This document shows, in pieces, positions 17,198 through 28,982 of a stretch of DNA of 64,000 nt. The DNA is from 2-02-FULL-55-14 sp964534125. Its GTDB lineage: Bacteria; Bacteroidota; Ignavibacteria; UBA10030. The position numbers and the translations under genes were made by a program. The stretch covers positions 239,715 through 303,714 of the forward strand of contig CAZHOJ010000004.1 of assembly GCA_964534125.1 (NCBI GenBank), written 5' to 3'. Within the stretch, counting starts at the first letter, position 1; each line of letters begins with the position of its first letter. The notes under the pieces are model-generated. The model saw only the letters and a list, made by a program, of their open reading frames with translations, was not told where the DNA came from and ran no database searches.

Positions 17198-19819
17198 ATG
17201 AACTTCAACACATTCACGATAAAATCGCAGGAAGCTGTACAGGCGGCCAACGACATCGCCACATCCTACGGGCATCAGGTGATCGAGCCGGAACACCTGC
17301 TCGCTGCGCTTGTCCAGAGCGCAGAGGGGATCGTCATTCCCATCCTGCAGAAGGCCGGCGCGAACGTCAGCTATGTGAAGATCAAGATCGCCGAACTGCT
17401 CGAAAAGCTCCCGAAGGTCGAAGGGGCCGCGACAGGGCAGGTCCACATCTCGCAGGCACTCGGACGACTGTTCGAGCGGGCCCAGAAGGAAGCGAAGAGC
17501 CTGTCCGACCAATATGTCAGCACAGAACATCTGCTGCTGGGATTCATGGATGATTCCTCCAGCGCAGGAAGGCTTCTGAAGGACCAGGGACTTTCGAAGG
17601 ACCTCCTCCTGAAGGCGGTGAAGGAGATCCGGGGGTCGCAGCGTGTGACGGACCAGACCCCAGAGGAGAAGTATCTGTCGCTCCAGCGGTTCGGGCGTGA
17701 TCTGAATGCTCTGGCCCGGCAGGGAAAGCTGGATCCGGTGATCGGCCGTGAGGATGAGATCCGGCGGGTCCTGCAGGTCCTGTCGAGGCGCACGAAGAAC
17801 AATCCTGTGCTGATCGGGGAGCCCGGCGTCGGTAAGACCGCCATCGCCGAGGGCATCGCATTCCGAATCATGCAAGGAGACGTCCCTGAGAGCCTGAAGA
17901 CGAAGTCGATCGTCGCGCTCGACATGGGATCGCTCGTGGCCGGCACATCGTTCCGCGGACAGTTCGAGGAGAGGCTGAAGGCCGTCCTCAAAGAGGTCAC
18001 CGAATCCAACGGGGAGATCATTCTGTTCATCGATGAGCTCCACACGCTGGTCGGCGCCGGTGCGGCCCAGGGATCTGTCGATGCAGCGAACATGCTGAAG
18101 CCCGCGCTCGCCCGCGGAGACCTTCGTGCCATCGGCGCCACGACGATCGACGAATATCGCAAGCATATCGAGAAGGACCCGGCCCTGGAACGGCGCTTCC
18201 AGCCGGTGCTGGTCGAGGAGCCCACGGTCGAAGACACCATCTCCATCCTGCGGGGGCTGAAGGACAGGTACGAGGTGCACCATGGGGTCCGCATCACGGA
18301 TGGCGCCATCGTGGCCGCGGCACAGTTGAGTCACCGGTACATCGCAGACCGGTTCCTGCCGGACAAGGCCATCGACCTGGTGGATGAAGCTGCCTCGAAG
18401 CTGCGGATCGAGATCGACTCGATGCCCGAAGAGCTCGATTCCATCGAGCGGCGTATCAAACAGCTCGAGATCGAGCGCGAGGCGGTCAAGCGGGAAAAGG
18501 ACGAATCCTCTGCGGAGCATCTGGCGGAGATCGAACGGGAACTTGCGAACCTGAACGATCAGCGAAGCGGCCTGCGAGCCCACTGGTCGACCGAAAAGGA
18601 GCTCATCCAGTCGCTCCGTTCGATGAAGGAAGAGATCGAAGCGGCCCGTACAGAGGCGGAAGAGCGGGAGCGGCAGGGAGACCTCGGGCGTGTCGCCGAA
18701 CTTCGTTACGGGGTCATCGCAGACCTGGAGAAACGCCTGAAGGACGTCTCCGCCACTCTCGCGGGCGTGCAGAAGGACAGGAAGATGCTCAAGGAGGAGG
18801 TCGAGGCCGATGACATCGCCGAGATCGTTTCCAAGTGGACGGGGATCCCTGTCCAGCGCATGCTGGAAAGTGAACGTACGAAGCTCCTGAAACTCGAGGA
18901 CCGGCTGCACAACCGGATCGTCGGTCAGGAAGATGCTGTGCGTGCGGTGTCCGAGGCCATTCGAAGGGCGCGTGCAGGATTGCAGGATGCTGACAAGCCC
19001 ATCGGGTCGTTCATCTTTCTCGGCAGTACCGGCGTCGGAAAGACGGAACTCGCGCGCGCGTTGGCGGAGTTCCTGTTCAACGACGAGTCGGCCATCGTTC
19101 GCATCGACATGAGCGAGTACATGGAGAAATTCTCAGTATCCAGGCTCATCGGAGCACCTCCGGGATATGTCGGGTATGACGAAGGTGGACAGCTCACAGA
19201 GGCGGTACGGCGTCATCCGTACTCGGTCGTACTGCTCGATGAGATCGAGAAGGCACATCCTGAGGTGTTCAACGTGTTGCTGCAGGTCCTCGACGAGGGG
19301 CGTCTGACAGACAGCAAAGGCCGGACGGTCAACTTCAGGAACACCATCATCATCATGACCTCGAACCTGGGTTCGCATCTCATCCAGGAAAGGATCAAGG
19401 ACCTTACGGAAGAGAACCGGGACGAGATCATGGGCAACCTGCGTGTCTCTCTGTTCGACATGCTTCGTCAGACGATCCGGCCTGAGTTCCTCAACCGCAT
19501 CGACGAGGTCATCCTGTTCAAGCCCCTCACACAGAGCGAGATCCGGCAGATCGTCATCCTGCAGGTCCAGCGTGTGCGGAAGATGCTGGAGGACAAGAAC
19601 CTCACGCTCCAGATGTCAGACGAGGCGCTCGAGTGGCTGGCGAACCGCGGTTATGACCCTTCCTACGGGGCCCGGCCGCTGAAGAGGGTCATTCAGAAGT
19701 ATGTGGTGAACCCTCTTTCTGAGAAGATCCTCTCCGGAGCGATCGTGGAGGGAGATGCGGTCTCTGTCCGTCGTGATGACCGGGGCTCGCTCGAGTTCAT
19801 TCCGGTCGTGAAGGGCTGA
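17198..19819 (+). CDS. clpB: ATP-dependent disaggregase ClpB
   Basis: This 873-residue hexameric AAA+ disaggregase rescues aggregated proteins with DnaK. An N-terminal Clp repeat domain (MNFNTFTIKSQEAVQ, EHLLAALVQS) is followed by AAA domain 1 (GEPGVGKTAIAEG, Walker B LFIDELHTLVGAG). The coiled-coil middle domain lies at about 400-530. AAA domain 2 has GSTGVGKTELARA, VVLLDEIEKAHPEV and GARPLKRVIQ at the end. The ATG at 17198 was chosen over a GTG at 17174 that falls inside the terminator. Only about 24 bases separate the terminator from the start, so expression may depend on readthrough from dnaK. Confidence 0.97.
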   Translation: MNFNTFTIKSQEAVQAANDIATSYGHQVIEPEHLLAALVQSAEGIVIPILQKAGANVSYVKIKIAELLEKLPKVEGAATGQVHISQALGRLFERAQKEAKSLSDQYVSTEHLLLGFMDDSSSAGRLLKDQGLSKDLLLKAVKEIRGSQRVTDQTPEEKYLSLQRFGRDLNALARQGKLDPVIGREDEIRRVLQVLSRRTKNNPVLIGEPGVGKTAIAEGIAFRIMQGDVPESLKTKSIVALDMGSLVAGTSFRGQFEERLKAVLKEVTESNGEIILFIDELHTLVGAGAAQGSVDAANMLKPALARGDLRAIGATTIDEYRKHIEKDPALERRFQPVLVEEPTVEDTISILRGLKDRYEVHHGVRITDGAIVAAAQLSHRYIADRFLPDKAIDLVDEAASKLRIEIDSMPEELDSIERRIKQLEIEREAVKREKDESSAEHLAEIERELANLNDQRSGLRAHWSTEKELIQSLRSMKEEIEAARTEAEERERQGDLGRVAELRYGVIADLEKRLKDVSATLAGVQKDRKMLKEEVEADDIAEIVSKWTGIPVQRMLESERTKLLKLEDRLHNRIVGQEDAVRAVSEAIRRARAGLQDADKPIGSFIFLGSTGVGKTELARALAEFLFNDESAIVRIDMSEYMEKFSVSRLIGAPPGYVGYDEGGQLTEAVRRHPYSVVLLDEIEKAHPEVFNVLLQVLDEGRLTDSKGRTVNFRNTIIIMTSNLGSHLIQERIKDLTEENRDEIMGNLRVSLFDMLRQTIRPEFLNRIDEVILFKPLTQSEIRQIVILQVQRVRKMLEDKNLTLQMSDEALEWLANRGYDPSYGARPLKRVIQKYVVNPLSEKILSGAIVEGDAVSVRRDDRGSLEFIPVVKG

Positions 19820-19826
19820 GGAGGCA

Positions 19827-19871
19827 ACCTGTCAGGTCTTTCCTGATATACCATAGAGAGACCTGTCAGGT
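19827..19871. repeat. two copies of ACCTGTCAGGT
   Basis: The near-palindromic 11-mer ACCTGTCAGGT occurs at 19827-19837 and again at 19861-19871, inside the 105-bp gap between clpB and the amidohydrolase gene. Such paired short motifs look like a dispersed intergenic element; an operator role is also possible. No gene lies here. Confidence 0.6.
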
Positions 19872-19924
19872 GCCGGAAATTTGGAGTACCTTACCGCCTT
19901 CTTCACCCCACCAAAGGTCCCGTG

Positions 19925-21661
19925 ATGCGCATGTTCCGACTTTCCTTCGCGATGTTCCTTCTGATGCTCCTTCAACGGGGTTGTTCTCCCTCCGACCGGC
20001 CGGCAGACCTGCTCGTCATGGGCGGGAGGGTCGTCACCATGGACCCGGCGATCCCCGAGGCGGAAGCTGTGGCGGTCAAGAATGGCAGGATCGTGGCAGT
20101 CGGCAGCATGGATGAGCTTGCCCCGTATGTGTCCAGCTCAACCACTGTGCTGGATGCCGATGGCGGATTGGTTATCCCGGGGCTGATCGAGGGGCATGGA
20201 CACTTCCTGGGACTCGGCGAAGCACACATGGGCCTGGACCTGATGAAGGCCGGCTCGTGGGATGAGATCGTCGCTATGGTACAGGATGCCGCAAAGGAAG
20301 CCCGCCCGGGTGAATGGATCACGGGACGAGGCTGGCATCAGGAGAAGTGGACCTCCGTGCCGCAGCCCAATGTGGAGGGTTTCCCCTACAATGACGCTCT
20401 CACAAGGGCCGCACCGGACAATCCCGTCTATCTCAAGCACGCCAGCGGTCATGCATCCGTTGCCAATGCGAAGGCCATGGAGGCCGCAGGCCTGACGGTG
20501 TCCACACCCGACCCGGAGGGCGGGGAGATCATTCGTGACAAGTCCGGGAAACCGATCGGCGTCTTCCGCGAGACCGCTTCGGCTTTTCTGTCAGAAGCCC
20601 TGGCGGAATACCTCGACAACCGCACACCGGAGGAGATCGACCAGGACCTGAGGAAGCAGGCAGACCTTGCCGCCCGTGATGCCCTCTCGAAAGGGATCAC
20701 GAGTTTCCAGGACGCAGGTTCTTCTTTCAAAACGATCGATCTTTTTAAGACCCTGGCCGACGAAGGCAAGCTGGGCGTCCGCTTGTGGGTGATGGTCCGG
20801 GACTCACTTTTCCTGATGGAGCAGAACTTCCCTTCCTATCGCATGGTGGGCTACGGAAACGATTTTCTGACGGTCAGGGCCATCAAGTGGTGGATCGACG
20901 GAGCACTTGGGTCCCGCGGCGCCTGGCTGCTCGAGCCGTACGCAGACGCACCCCGGCTGACAGGACTCAAGACAGCCAATACTGACAGCATCATTGCCAG
21001 CGAACGCCTCGCCCTCGAACATGACCTTCAGATATGTGTCCATGCGATCGGAGACAGGGCGAACAGGGAGGTCCTGGACCTTTTCGAGGCCGTCTTCAAA
21101 CAGGACCCTTCGCTGAAGGACCGTCGGTGGAGGATCGAACATGCACAGCACCTTCATCCCGATGACATTCCGCGGTTCGCCAGGCTCGGGATCATCCCCG
21201 CAATGCAGGGGATCCACTGCACCTCTGACGCACCGTACGTTGTCGCACGCCTCGGGACACAGCGGGCAGAGGAGGGGGCATACGTCTGGCAGAAACTTCT
21301 CACCTCGGGTGCGACGATCGTCAACGGAACCGACACGCCGGTGGAGGACATCGATCCTATCGCCTGCTACTACGCCTCAGTCACGAGGAAGCTCGCCGAT
21401 AACAGCACATTCTATCCTGAGCAGAAAATGTCTCGTGAAGAGGCCCTCCGCTCGTATACCATCGACGCAGCGTACGGGGCCTTTGAGGAGGACATGAAAG
21501 GCTCTCTCTCTCCGGGAAAGCTTGGCGATATCACGGTGTTGTCCAAGGATATTCTGACGATCCCTGACGACGAGATCCGATCGGCGGAAGTTCTCTATAC
21601 GATCGTGGGGGGCAAGGTGAAATATGCACGCGGGAGTACGGCGGCGAAGGAAAGGCCGTAA
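19925..21661 (+). CDS. YtcJ-like amidohydrolase
   Basis: This 578-residue metal-dependent hydrolase belongs to the amidohydrolase 3/YtcJ family. An N-terminal hydrophobic segment (MRMFRLSFAMFLLMLLQRGC) suggests export, perhaps as a lipoprotein, although QRGC is a poor lipobox. The family features are DLLVMGGRVVTMDPAIPEAEAVAVKNGRIVAVG, the metal-binding GLIEGHGHFLGLG, WWIDGALGSRGAWL, VHAIGDRANREVLD, RIEHAQHLHPDDIPRFA and a late NGTDTPVEDIDP. The likely reaction is hydrolysis of an amide or N-formyl group; the substrate is unknown. ATGs at 19925 and 19931 are both plausible. Confidence 0.9.
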   Translation: MRMFRLSFAMFLLMLLQRGCSPSDRPADLLVMGGRVVTMDPAIPEAEAVAVKNGRIVAVGSMDELAPYVSSSTTVLDADGGLVIPGLIEGHGHFLGLGEAHMGLDLMKAGSWDEIVAMVQDAAKEARPGEWITGRGWHQEKWTSVPQPNVEGFPYNDALTRAAPDNPVYLKHASGHASVANAKAMEAAGLTVSTPDPEGGEIIRDKSGKPIGVFRETASAFLSEALAEYLDNRTPEEIDQDLRKQADLAARDALSKGITSFQDAGSSFKTIDLFKTLADEGKLGVRLWVMVRDSLFLMEQNFPSYRMVGYGNDFLTVRAIKWWIDGALGSRGAWLLEPYADAPRLTGLKTANTDSIIASERLALEHDLQICVHAIGDRANREVLDLFEAVFKQDPSLKDRRWRIEHAQHLHPDDIPRFARLGIIPAMQGIHCTSDAPYVVARLGTQRAEEGAYVWQKLLTSGATIVNGTDTPVEDIDPIACYYASVTRKLADNSTFYPEQKMSREEALRSYTIDAAYGAFEEDMKGSLSPGKLGDITVLSKDILTIPDDEIRSAEVLYTIVGGKVKYARGSTAAKERP

Positions 21662-21693
21662 CGAGTGAGCCCAGGCCCCTTCCTCACCTGCCG

Positions 21694-22986
21694 ATGAAGC
21701 CCTCATCTCTTCTTGGCCACGTCGTCGAGCTCCTCGGCGACCTGAATGACTCCAGCCTGCCCGCCGATGCGGTGATCAGTTCGTTTTTCCGGGACCGGCG
21801 CTACCTCGGCTCACGGGACCGACGGTTCATCGCAGAGACCTACTATGGGGTCCTCCGCAACAGGCGACTGTGTGATCATCTGCTCGAGACCACGGGCGAT
21901 GTGCTCGTCAATGTGACGGACGAGGGACGCTCGCTGCTCCGGATCTCCGCCTATCTCCTTGCCGTCGAGCCGTCCACAGATATCCAGATACGGGACATCC
22001 TCGAGTTCATCGGGGAAGATACGTCTGCGGAGCGGCTACGGCAGGCTCTCGCACTGCTCAGCTCACGCGATCCGCTCGCCCTGGACGCGCTTCCGGACGG
22101 ACTCCGATGGTCATTTCCGGACTGGATGGTCGAACGATTCACCGAAGAGTACGGCGAGACGACCCTGCCCGTGCTTCTCCGGACCATGAACACACCCGCA
22201 CCGCTTTCGCTGCGTGTGAACATGCTCGCGACGACAGTGGACGCATGCCGGCAAAGACTGTCGGACGAGGGCGTTCCGTCAGAGCCGGGGGAACTGGCAG
22301 AGACATGCCTCGTGCTGGGCAGGCGGCTGAATGTTTTTGCACTCACATCATTCAGGGAGGGGTGGTTCGAGGTGCAGGATGAGGGGAGCCAGCTTCTTGT
22401 GCAGGCGGCGGACCCGAAGCCGACGTTCAGAGTGCTGGACATGTGTGCAGGAGCAGGAGGCAAGACGCTTGCCATGTCTGCGCACATGAAGAACCGGGGG
22501 GAGATCGTCGCCACGGACACATCGTCGTACCGGTTGAAGGAACTCCGTAAAAGGATGCGTCGTGCTGGTGCGGGGAATATCCGTATCCGGGAGGATCTTC
22601 TGGAACAGGAGTCTACGGATACCTTCGACCTCGTTTTCGTCGATGCACCCTGTACAGGCGTCGGAACGATCCGGCGCAATCCGGGGATGAAGTGGACCGT
22701 GACGGAGGAGATGGTGGGAGAACTTGCGGCCAAACAGACGAAAATTCTTACAAGAGCAGCGACACACGTGAAACCCGGCGGTTTGCTCGTCTACGCGACG
22801 TGTTCGATGTTCAAAGAGGAGAATGAGGAGGTCGTCGAACGGTTCCTGCGGGATCACCCGGCATTCGCACCGGAGTCACGCGAAGCGGCCCCCGGAGTTG
22901 CCGGCCCTGCATTCAGACTCGATCCGCACACGCACGGGACGGACGGATTCTATTGTGCCTTTCTGCGCTTGGCACGGGGCGTCTAG
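21694..22986 (+). CDS. rsmB: 16S rRNA (cytosine-C5) methyltransferase, RsmB family
   Basis: This 430-residue SAM-dependent RNA methyltransferase resembles Sun/RsmB, which modifies C967 of 16S rRNA. An N-terminal NusB-like helical region (about 1-140) is followed by the NOL1/NOP2/Sun catalytic domain: DMCAGAGGKTLAMSAHM (SAM loop), DAPCTGVGTIRRNPGMKW with the conserved Cys, and LVYATCSMFKEENEEVV with the catalytic Cys. Length fits RsmB. The downstream L,D-transpeptidase gene converges on it with a 7-bp gap. Confidence 0.9.
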   Translation: MKPSSLLGHVVELLGDLNDSSLPADAVISSFFRDRRYLGSRDRRFIAETYYGVLRNRRLCDHLLETTGDVLVNVTDEGRSLLRISAYLLAVEPSTDIQIRDILEFIGEDTSAERLRQALALLSSRDPLALDALPDGLRWSFPDWMVERFTEEYGETTLPVLLRTMNTPAPLSLRVNMLATTVDACRQRLSDEGVPSEPGELAETCLVLGRRLNVFALTSFREGWFEVQDEGSQLLVQAADPKPTFRVLDMCAGAGGKTLAMSAHMKNRGEIVATDTSSYRLKELRKRMRRAGAGNIRIREDLLEQESTDTFDLVFVDAPCTGVGTIRRNPGMKWTVTEEMVGELAAKQTKILTRAATHVKPGGLLVYATCSMFKEENEEVVERFLRDHPAFAPESREAAPGVAGPAFRLDPHTHGTDGFYCAFLRLARGV

Positions 22987-22993
22987 GGAAGGA

Positions 22994-23773
22994 TCACGGG
23001 AGGGACCATGCTTCCCGCCTGGCCTGATATTCGCTCTCAGGCAGCTGAACAAGGATGGGATGCGCGGTCGGAGAAAGCCATTCCATGATCTCCAGGAGAC
23101 CGTCTTTGTCCAGTGACGTGCATCCGGAGGTCGGCTCGGTCGCCCCTCCCCATACGTGAAGAAAGATGCAGGAGCCGCCCCCCGCTATCCGCGGGTCCGA
23201 ATTGTGCCCGACGATGATCCCCCATTCGTAGTACTTGCCGCTCCGATTCATCCGCTCCGAGCTCTTCCAATCGACGGTCCTGACATTCTTCCTGTCCACG
23301 ACCTTGTTGTAGTAGCTCGATGACGGGTCGTCGATGCATTCGTCGGTGGAATCGAGGGGCAGATAAGGCATGCTGAACCTTTCCGCCTCGGATTCCGGCG
23401 CATACCCGTACAACATGTCGAGGGTGAAAACTCCCGCCGGCGATCTGTTGTCGCCCTCCTTCTTCACTGGCCCATCTCCGATGGCCGCACCGTGCAGTCC
23501 TGTACCCCAGCCAAGCCCTTTGCTCCCGAGCGTCATTCCCATCGGTTCATGCACTTCCAGCCACGTGTCGTCATCGCTCCCACGCTCGAAGGTTCTGACC
23601 GTCCCGGAGGATGCATCCCATCCCGATGTCGTGACGAGGACCATCTGGCGTGATCCGAGCGTGGGGACGATGAAACCGTCATGAACAGGGGCCGAAGCGG
23701 GCTGAGCAACAGCTCCAACGACCGTACATATGATCGCTATCGCTGCAGCGTGGGGGCGGACGGTGAGATTCAT
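22994..23773 (-). CDS. L,D-transpeptidase family protein (YkuD-like)
   Basis: This 259-residue exported protein has a signal peptide ending GAVAQ. The catalytic YkuD-type motif is FLHVWGGATEPTSGCTSL, with His and the nucleophilic Cys in the order H...SGC. GDNRSPAGVFTLDMLYGYAP upstream is typical of this L,D-transpeptidase/murein-modifying group. It may cross-link peptidoglycan or process related peptides in the periplasm. It is transcribed toward rsmB and divergently from the TPR lipoprotein gene. Confidence 0.85.
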   Translation of the reverse strand: MNLTVRPHAAAIAIICTVVGAVAQPASAPVHDGFIVPTLGSRQMVLVTTSGWDASSGTVRTFERGSDDDTWLEVHEPMGMTLGSKGLGWGTGLHGAAIGDGPVKKEGDNRSPAGVFTLDMLYGYAPESEAERFSMPYLPLDSTDECIDDPSSSYYNKVVDRKNVRTVDWKSSERMNRSGKYYEWGIIVGHNSDPRIAGGGSCIFLHVWGGATEPTSGCTSLDKDGLLEIMEWLSPTAHPILVQLPESEYQARREAWSLP

Positions 23774-23862
23774 GCGAGATTCTTCTTACGAAACATGGAG
23801 ATTCTGGGTATATTCCTGTTTACGTTCAGCCAACTTAGTGATTTCACAGGAGAGATTCAGCC

Positions 23863-24339
23863 GTGACGAAGACAACATTCCTGCTTCCCCTTTCCCTGAT
23901 CTTCCTCGTTGCCTGCGGACCACAAACCGAACCTGAGATCTTTGATGCAGCGGTCGGAGCGCAGCGGATGGAGAAGTATGAGGATGCGATATCCCTGTTC
24001 GAACGCCTCCTCGAGGAGTATCCTCAGGCCGAGAAGCTACCGGATGCATACTATGCGCTCGGTGTCCTGTATCAGGACCAGCGGAAGGACTTCACGAAGG
24101 CCATTGACATGTACACGAAGCTGTACGAGTCGTATCCTGAGAGCCCGACCGCTTCGAACGCGCTCTTCATGGTCGGCTTCCTGCAGCATAACGAGCTGAA
24201 GGACCTGGAGGCGGCGCGGAAGACCTACGGCACGTTCCTCGAGCGCTATCCCGACAGCCCCCTGGTCGCATCGGCACGGTTCGAGTTGGACAACCTCGGC
24301 AAGGACGCATCGGAGGTGTTCGGCAATATCAATGACTGA
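23863..24339 (+). CDS. TPR-repeat lipoprotein
   Basis: This is a 158-residue protein. The signal MTKTTFLLPLSLIFLVAC has a good lipobox (LVAC), so a lipidated periplasmic protein is expected. The remainder is three tetratricopeptide-type helical pairs (YEDAISLFERLLEEYPQ, FTKAIDMYTKLYESYPESP, LEAARKTYGTFLERYPDSP), like the periplasmic TPR proteins BamD and YbgF/CpoB, although it is shorter. The GTG start follows AGGAGAG. It overlaps the DUF58 gene by 8 bp, indicating coupled translation. The partner is unknown. Confidence 0.85.
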   Translation: MTKTTFLLPLSLIFLVACGPQTEPEIFDAAVGAQRMEKYEDAISLFERLLEEYPQAEKLPDAYYALGVLYQDQRKDFTKAIDMYTKLYESYPESPTASNALFMVGFLQHNELKDLEAARKTYGTFLERYPDSPLVASARFELDNLGKDASEVFGNIND

Positions 24340-25258
24340 GCATCCGGACACCCGTACGGATACCGCTGAAGCCCTTTCGTACCTTCAGCCGGACGTCGTC
24401 GCACAGCTCGCGTCGATGGAGTTGCGGGCGCGCTTCGTTGTTGAAGGGTACATGGCGGGACTCCACCGGAGCCCGTACCATGGATTCAGTATCGAGTTTA
24501 CCGAACACCGCCCCTACCTGCCCGGGGATGACATCAAGCGAATCGACTGGAAGGCCTACGCCAAGACCGACCGGTTCTACATCAAACAGTTCGAGGAAGA
24601 GACGAACCTCAGGACGACGCTCATCGTCGATGCGTCGGCCTCGATGGGATTCAGTACCGGCGGGCGGCTGACGAAGCTCCAGTACGGATCATACACGGCG
24701 GCAGCGCTTGCCTATCTGATGGTCCAGCAGCGCGATGCGGTCGGCCTCGTCCTGTTCGATGAGGAACAGCGGGTTGCCCTCCGTCCCCGGTCCACCCGGT
24801 CCCATCTCAGACTGGTGTGGAAGGAGCTCGAGAACGCCAATCCTGGGGCGAAGACCCGGACGGCCGATGTCCTGCATCTCATCGCCGAATCGCTCACCCG
24901 CCGGGGGCTCGTCATCCTGTTGAGCGATCTCTTCGACGAGCCGGACGACGTCATGAAGGCGCTCAAGCATTTCCGGCACAAAGGCAATGAAGTCATCGTG
25001 ATGCATGTACTGGACCCCCTCGAGCGGTCGTTCGCGTTCGATGGTGAAGCGGTCTTCCGCGATATGGAGACAAGTGAGGAGATGACCACTCACCCCTGGC
25101 ATATCCGCAAGGCATATGCGGAAGCGATGGCAGAGTTCGTACGCACCTACAAAGCCCGATGCCGCGAGGCCTCGATCGACTACGCACTGATGGACACATC
25201 AACGCCGTTCGATAGCGCCCTGACAGAATATCTGCAGTTCCGTTCCCGGCTGCATTGA
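24332..25258 (+). CDS. DUF58 domain protein (vWA-like)
   Basis: This 308-residue soluble protein has the DUF58 core: YHGFSIEFTEHRPYLPGDDIKRIDWKAYAKTDRFYIKQFEEE, then a von Willebrand A-like segment LIVDASASMGFS with a MIDAS-type DxSxS motif. DUF58 proteins are usually encoded beside a MoxR AAA+ ATPase and act in maturation of other proteins; no moxR gene is present here. It starts inside the TPR lipoprotein gene and is followed by a strong terminator. Confidence 0.9.
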   Translation: MTEHPDTRTDTAEALSYLQPDVVAQLASMELRARFVVEGYMAGLHRSPYHGFSIEFTEHRPYLPGDDIKRIDWKAYAKTDRFYIKQFEEETNLRTTLIVDASASMGFSTGGRLTKLQYGSYTAAALAYLMVQQRDAVGLVLFDEEQRVALRPRSTRSHLRLVWKELENANPGAKTRTADVLHLIAESLTRRGLVILLSDLFDEPDDVMKALKHFRHKGNEVIVMHVLDPLERSFAFDGEAVFRDMETSEEMTTHPWHIRKAYAEAMAEFVRTYKARCREASIDYALMDTSTPFDSALTEYLQFRSRLH

Positions 25259-25274
25259 TCGAGAACAACGTGTA

Positions 25275-25348
25275 AGAGGGGAAACGCGAACATACGAAGG
25301 AGCCTTCGGTGAACGCCCATTCGTCTCCTTCGTGATGTTTTTCCCCTC
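25275..25348 (+). terminator. long terminator hairpin after the DUF58 gene
   Basis: ACGAAGGAG (25294-25302) pairs exactly with CTCCTTCGT (25325-25333). Outside it ACAT pairs with ATGT and AGGGGAA with TTCCCCT, so the stem extends over about 20 pairs. A TTTTT run (25338-25342) lies within the right flank. It ends the TPR-DUF58 unit before uvrA. Confidence 0.75.
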
Positions 25349-25381
25349 CATTCACCCCTTCATCCACCGCAGCCCGAAAGC

Positions 25382-28282
<2,901 letters not shown>

Positions 28283-28295
28283 CGCTGCTTTGAGT

Positions 28296-28904
28296 TCAGC
28301 GGACGACCCTGAGGTCTGATATCCACTCGCTTCCACGCACAAAGAATCTCCATTTTCGATCTCTGCCATTCCGAATGCCGACCCGTTGTGACCGGCCAAT
28401 GCTGATCCTCTCGCCAGGTTGAGGCCTGGCCAGGAAGAGATGCTGTGAGTCGAGCGGGATACCGTTCTGGCTGCGACCGATGCTGAACGCCTCACACAAA
28501 CGTGCCGGTCCGCGGCAGAGGTTGCGGACCTCTGTGCGGGATCCGAGGGCTTTCCTTCCGTATCGACGCAGAGCCATCGTCTCCAGTCCAATGAGGGGCT
28601 CGACAGCGCGGAGAAGCACGGCCTCTCCTTCACCTTCCGCTCCGGTCACCACATTCATGCAGAAATGCATCCCGTACGTGAAGTAGACATACAGATGGCC
28701 GCCGGGGCCGAACATCACCGCGTTGCGGTGCGTTCTCCCTCTGTAGCTGTGCGAAGCCGGGTCGTCCCCGCGATACGCTTCGACCTCGACGATCCGTCCG
28801 GTCACCGTCGTGCCACGGACACGACGTATGAGGGTACAGCCCAGCAGGTCCGGTGCCACCCGGAGAACCGGGCGCTGGAAGAAGGAGCGTGGGAGTGGTT
28901 CCAT
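28296..28904 (-). CDS. DNA-3-methyladenine glycosylase (AAG/MPG family)
   Basis: This 202-residue base-excision enzyme removes alkylated purines. Family motifs are DLLGCTLIRR, GRIVEVEAYRGDDPASHSYRGRT (catalytic Glu and base-flipping region), VYFTYGMHFCMNVV and LCRGPARLCEAF. The frame extends to an ATG at 28952, but the conserved part begins at MEPLPRSFF, so 28904 is preferred; neither has a strong ribosome binding site. It lies next to uvrA (convergent, 13 bp apart), making a small DNA-repair pair on opposite strands. Confidence 0.9.
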   Translation of the reverse strand: MEPLPRSFFQRPVLRVAPDLLGCTLIRRVRGTTVTGRIVEVEAYRGDDPASHSYRGRTHRNAVMFGPGGHLYVYFTYGMHFCMNVVTGAEGEGEAVLLRAVEPLIGLETMALRRYGRKALGSRTEVRNLCRGPARLCEAFSIGRSQNGIPLDSQHLFLARPQPGERISIGRSQRVGIRNGRDRKWRFFVRGSEWISDLRVVR

Positions 28905-28982
28905 AGCGGTTTGCAGGAATGATTTGGACAAGGATTCAGTATCTTTATGCACAGAGACACGATGTCTCCGCCATCAGCTACC

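Noticed and set aside
16142..18910. A 922-codon open frame antisense to the end of dnaK and most of clpB
   Set aside because: It runs through the dnaK terminator and two certain genes, has no domain, and its composition (rich in L, R, D, H) is that of a codon-bias shadow in GC-rich DNA.
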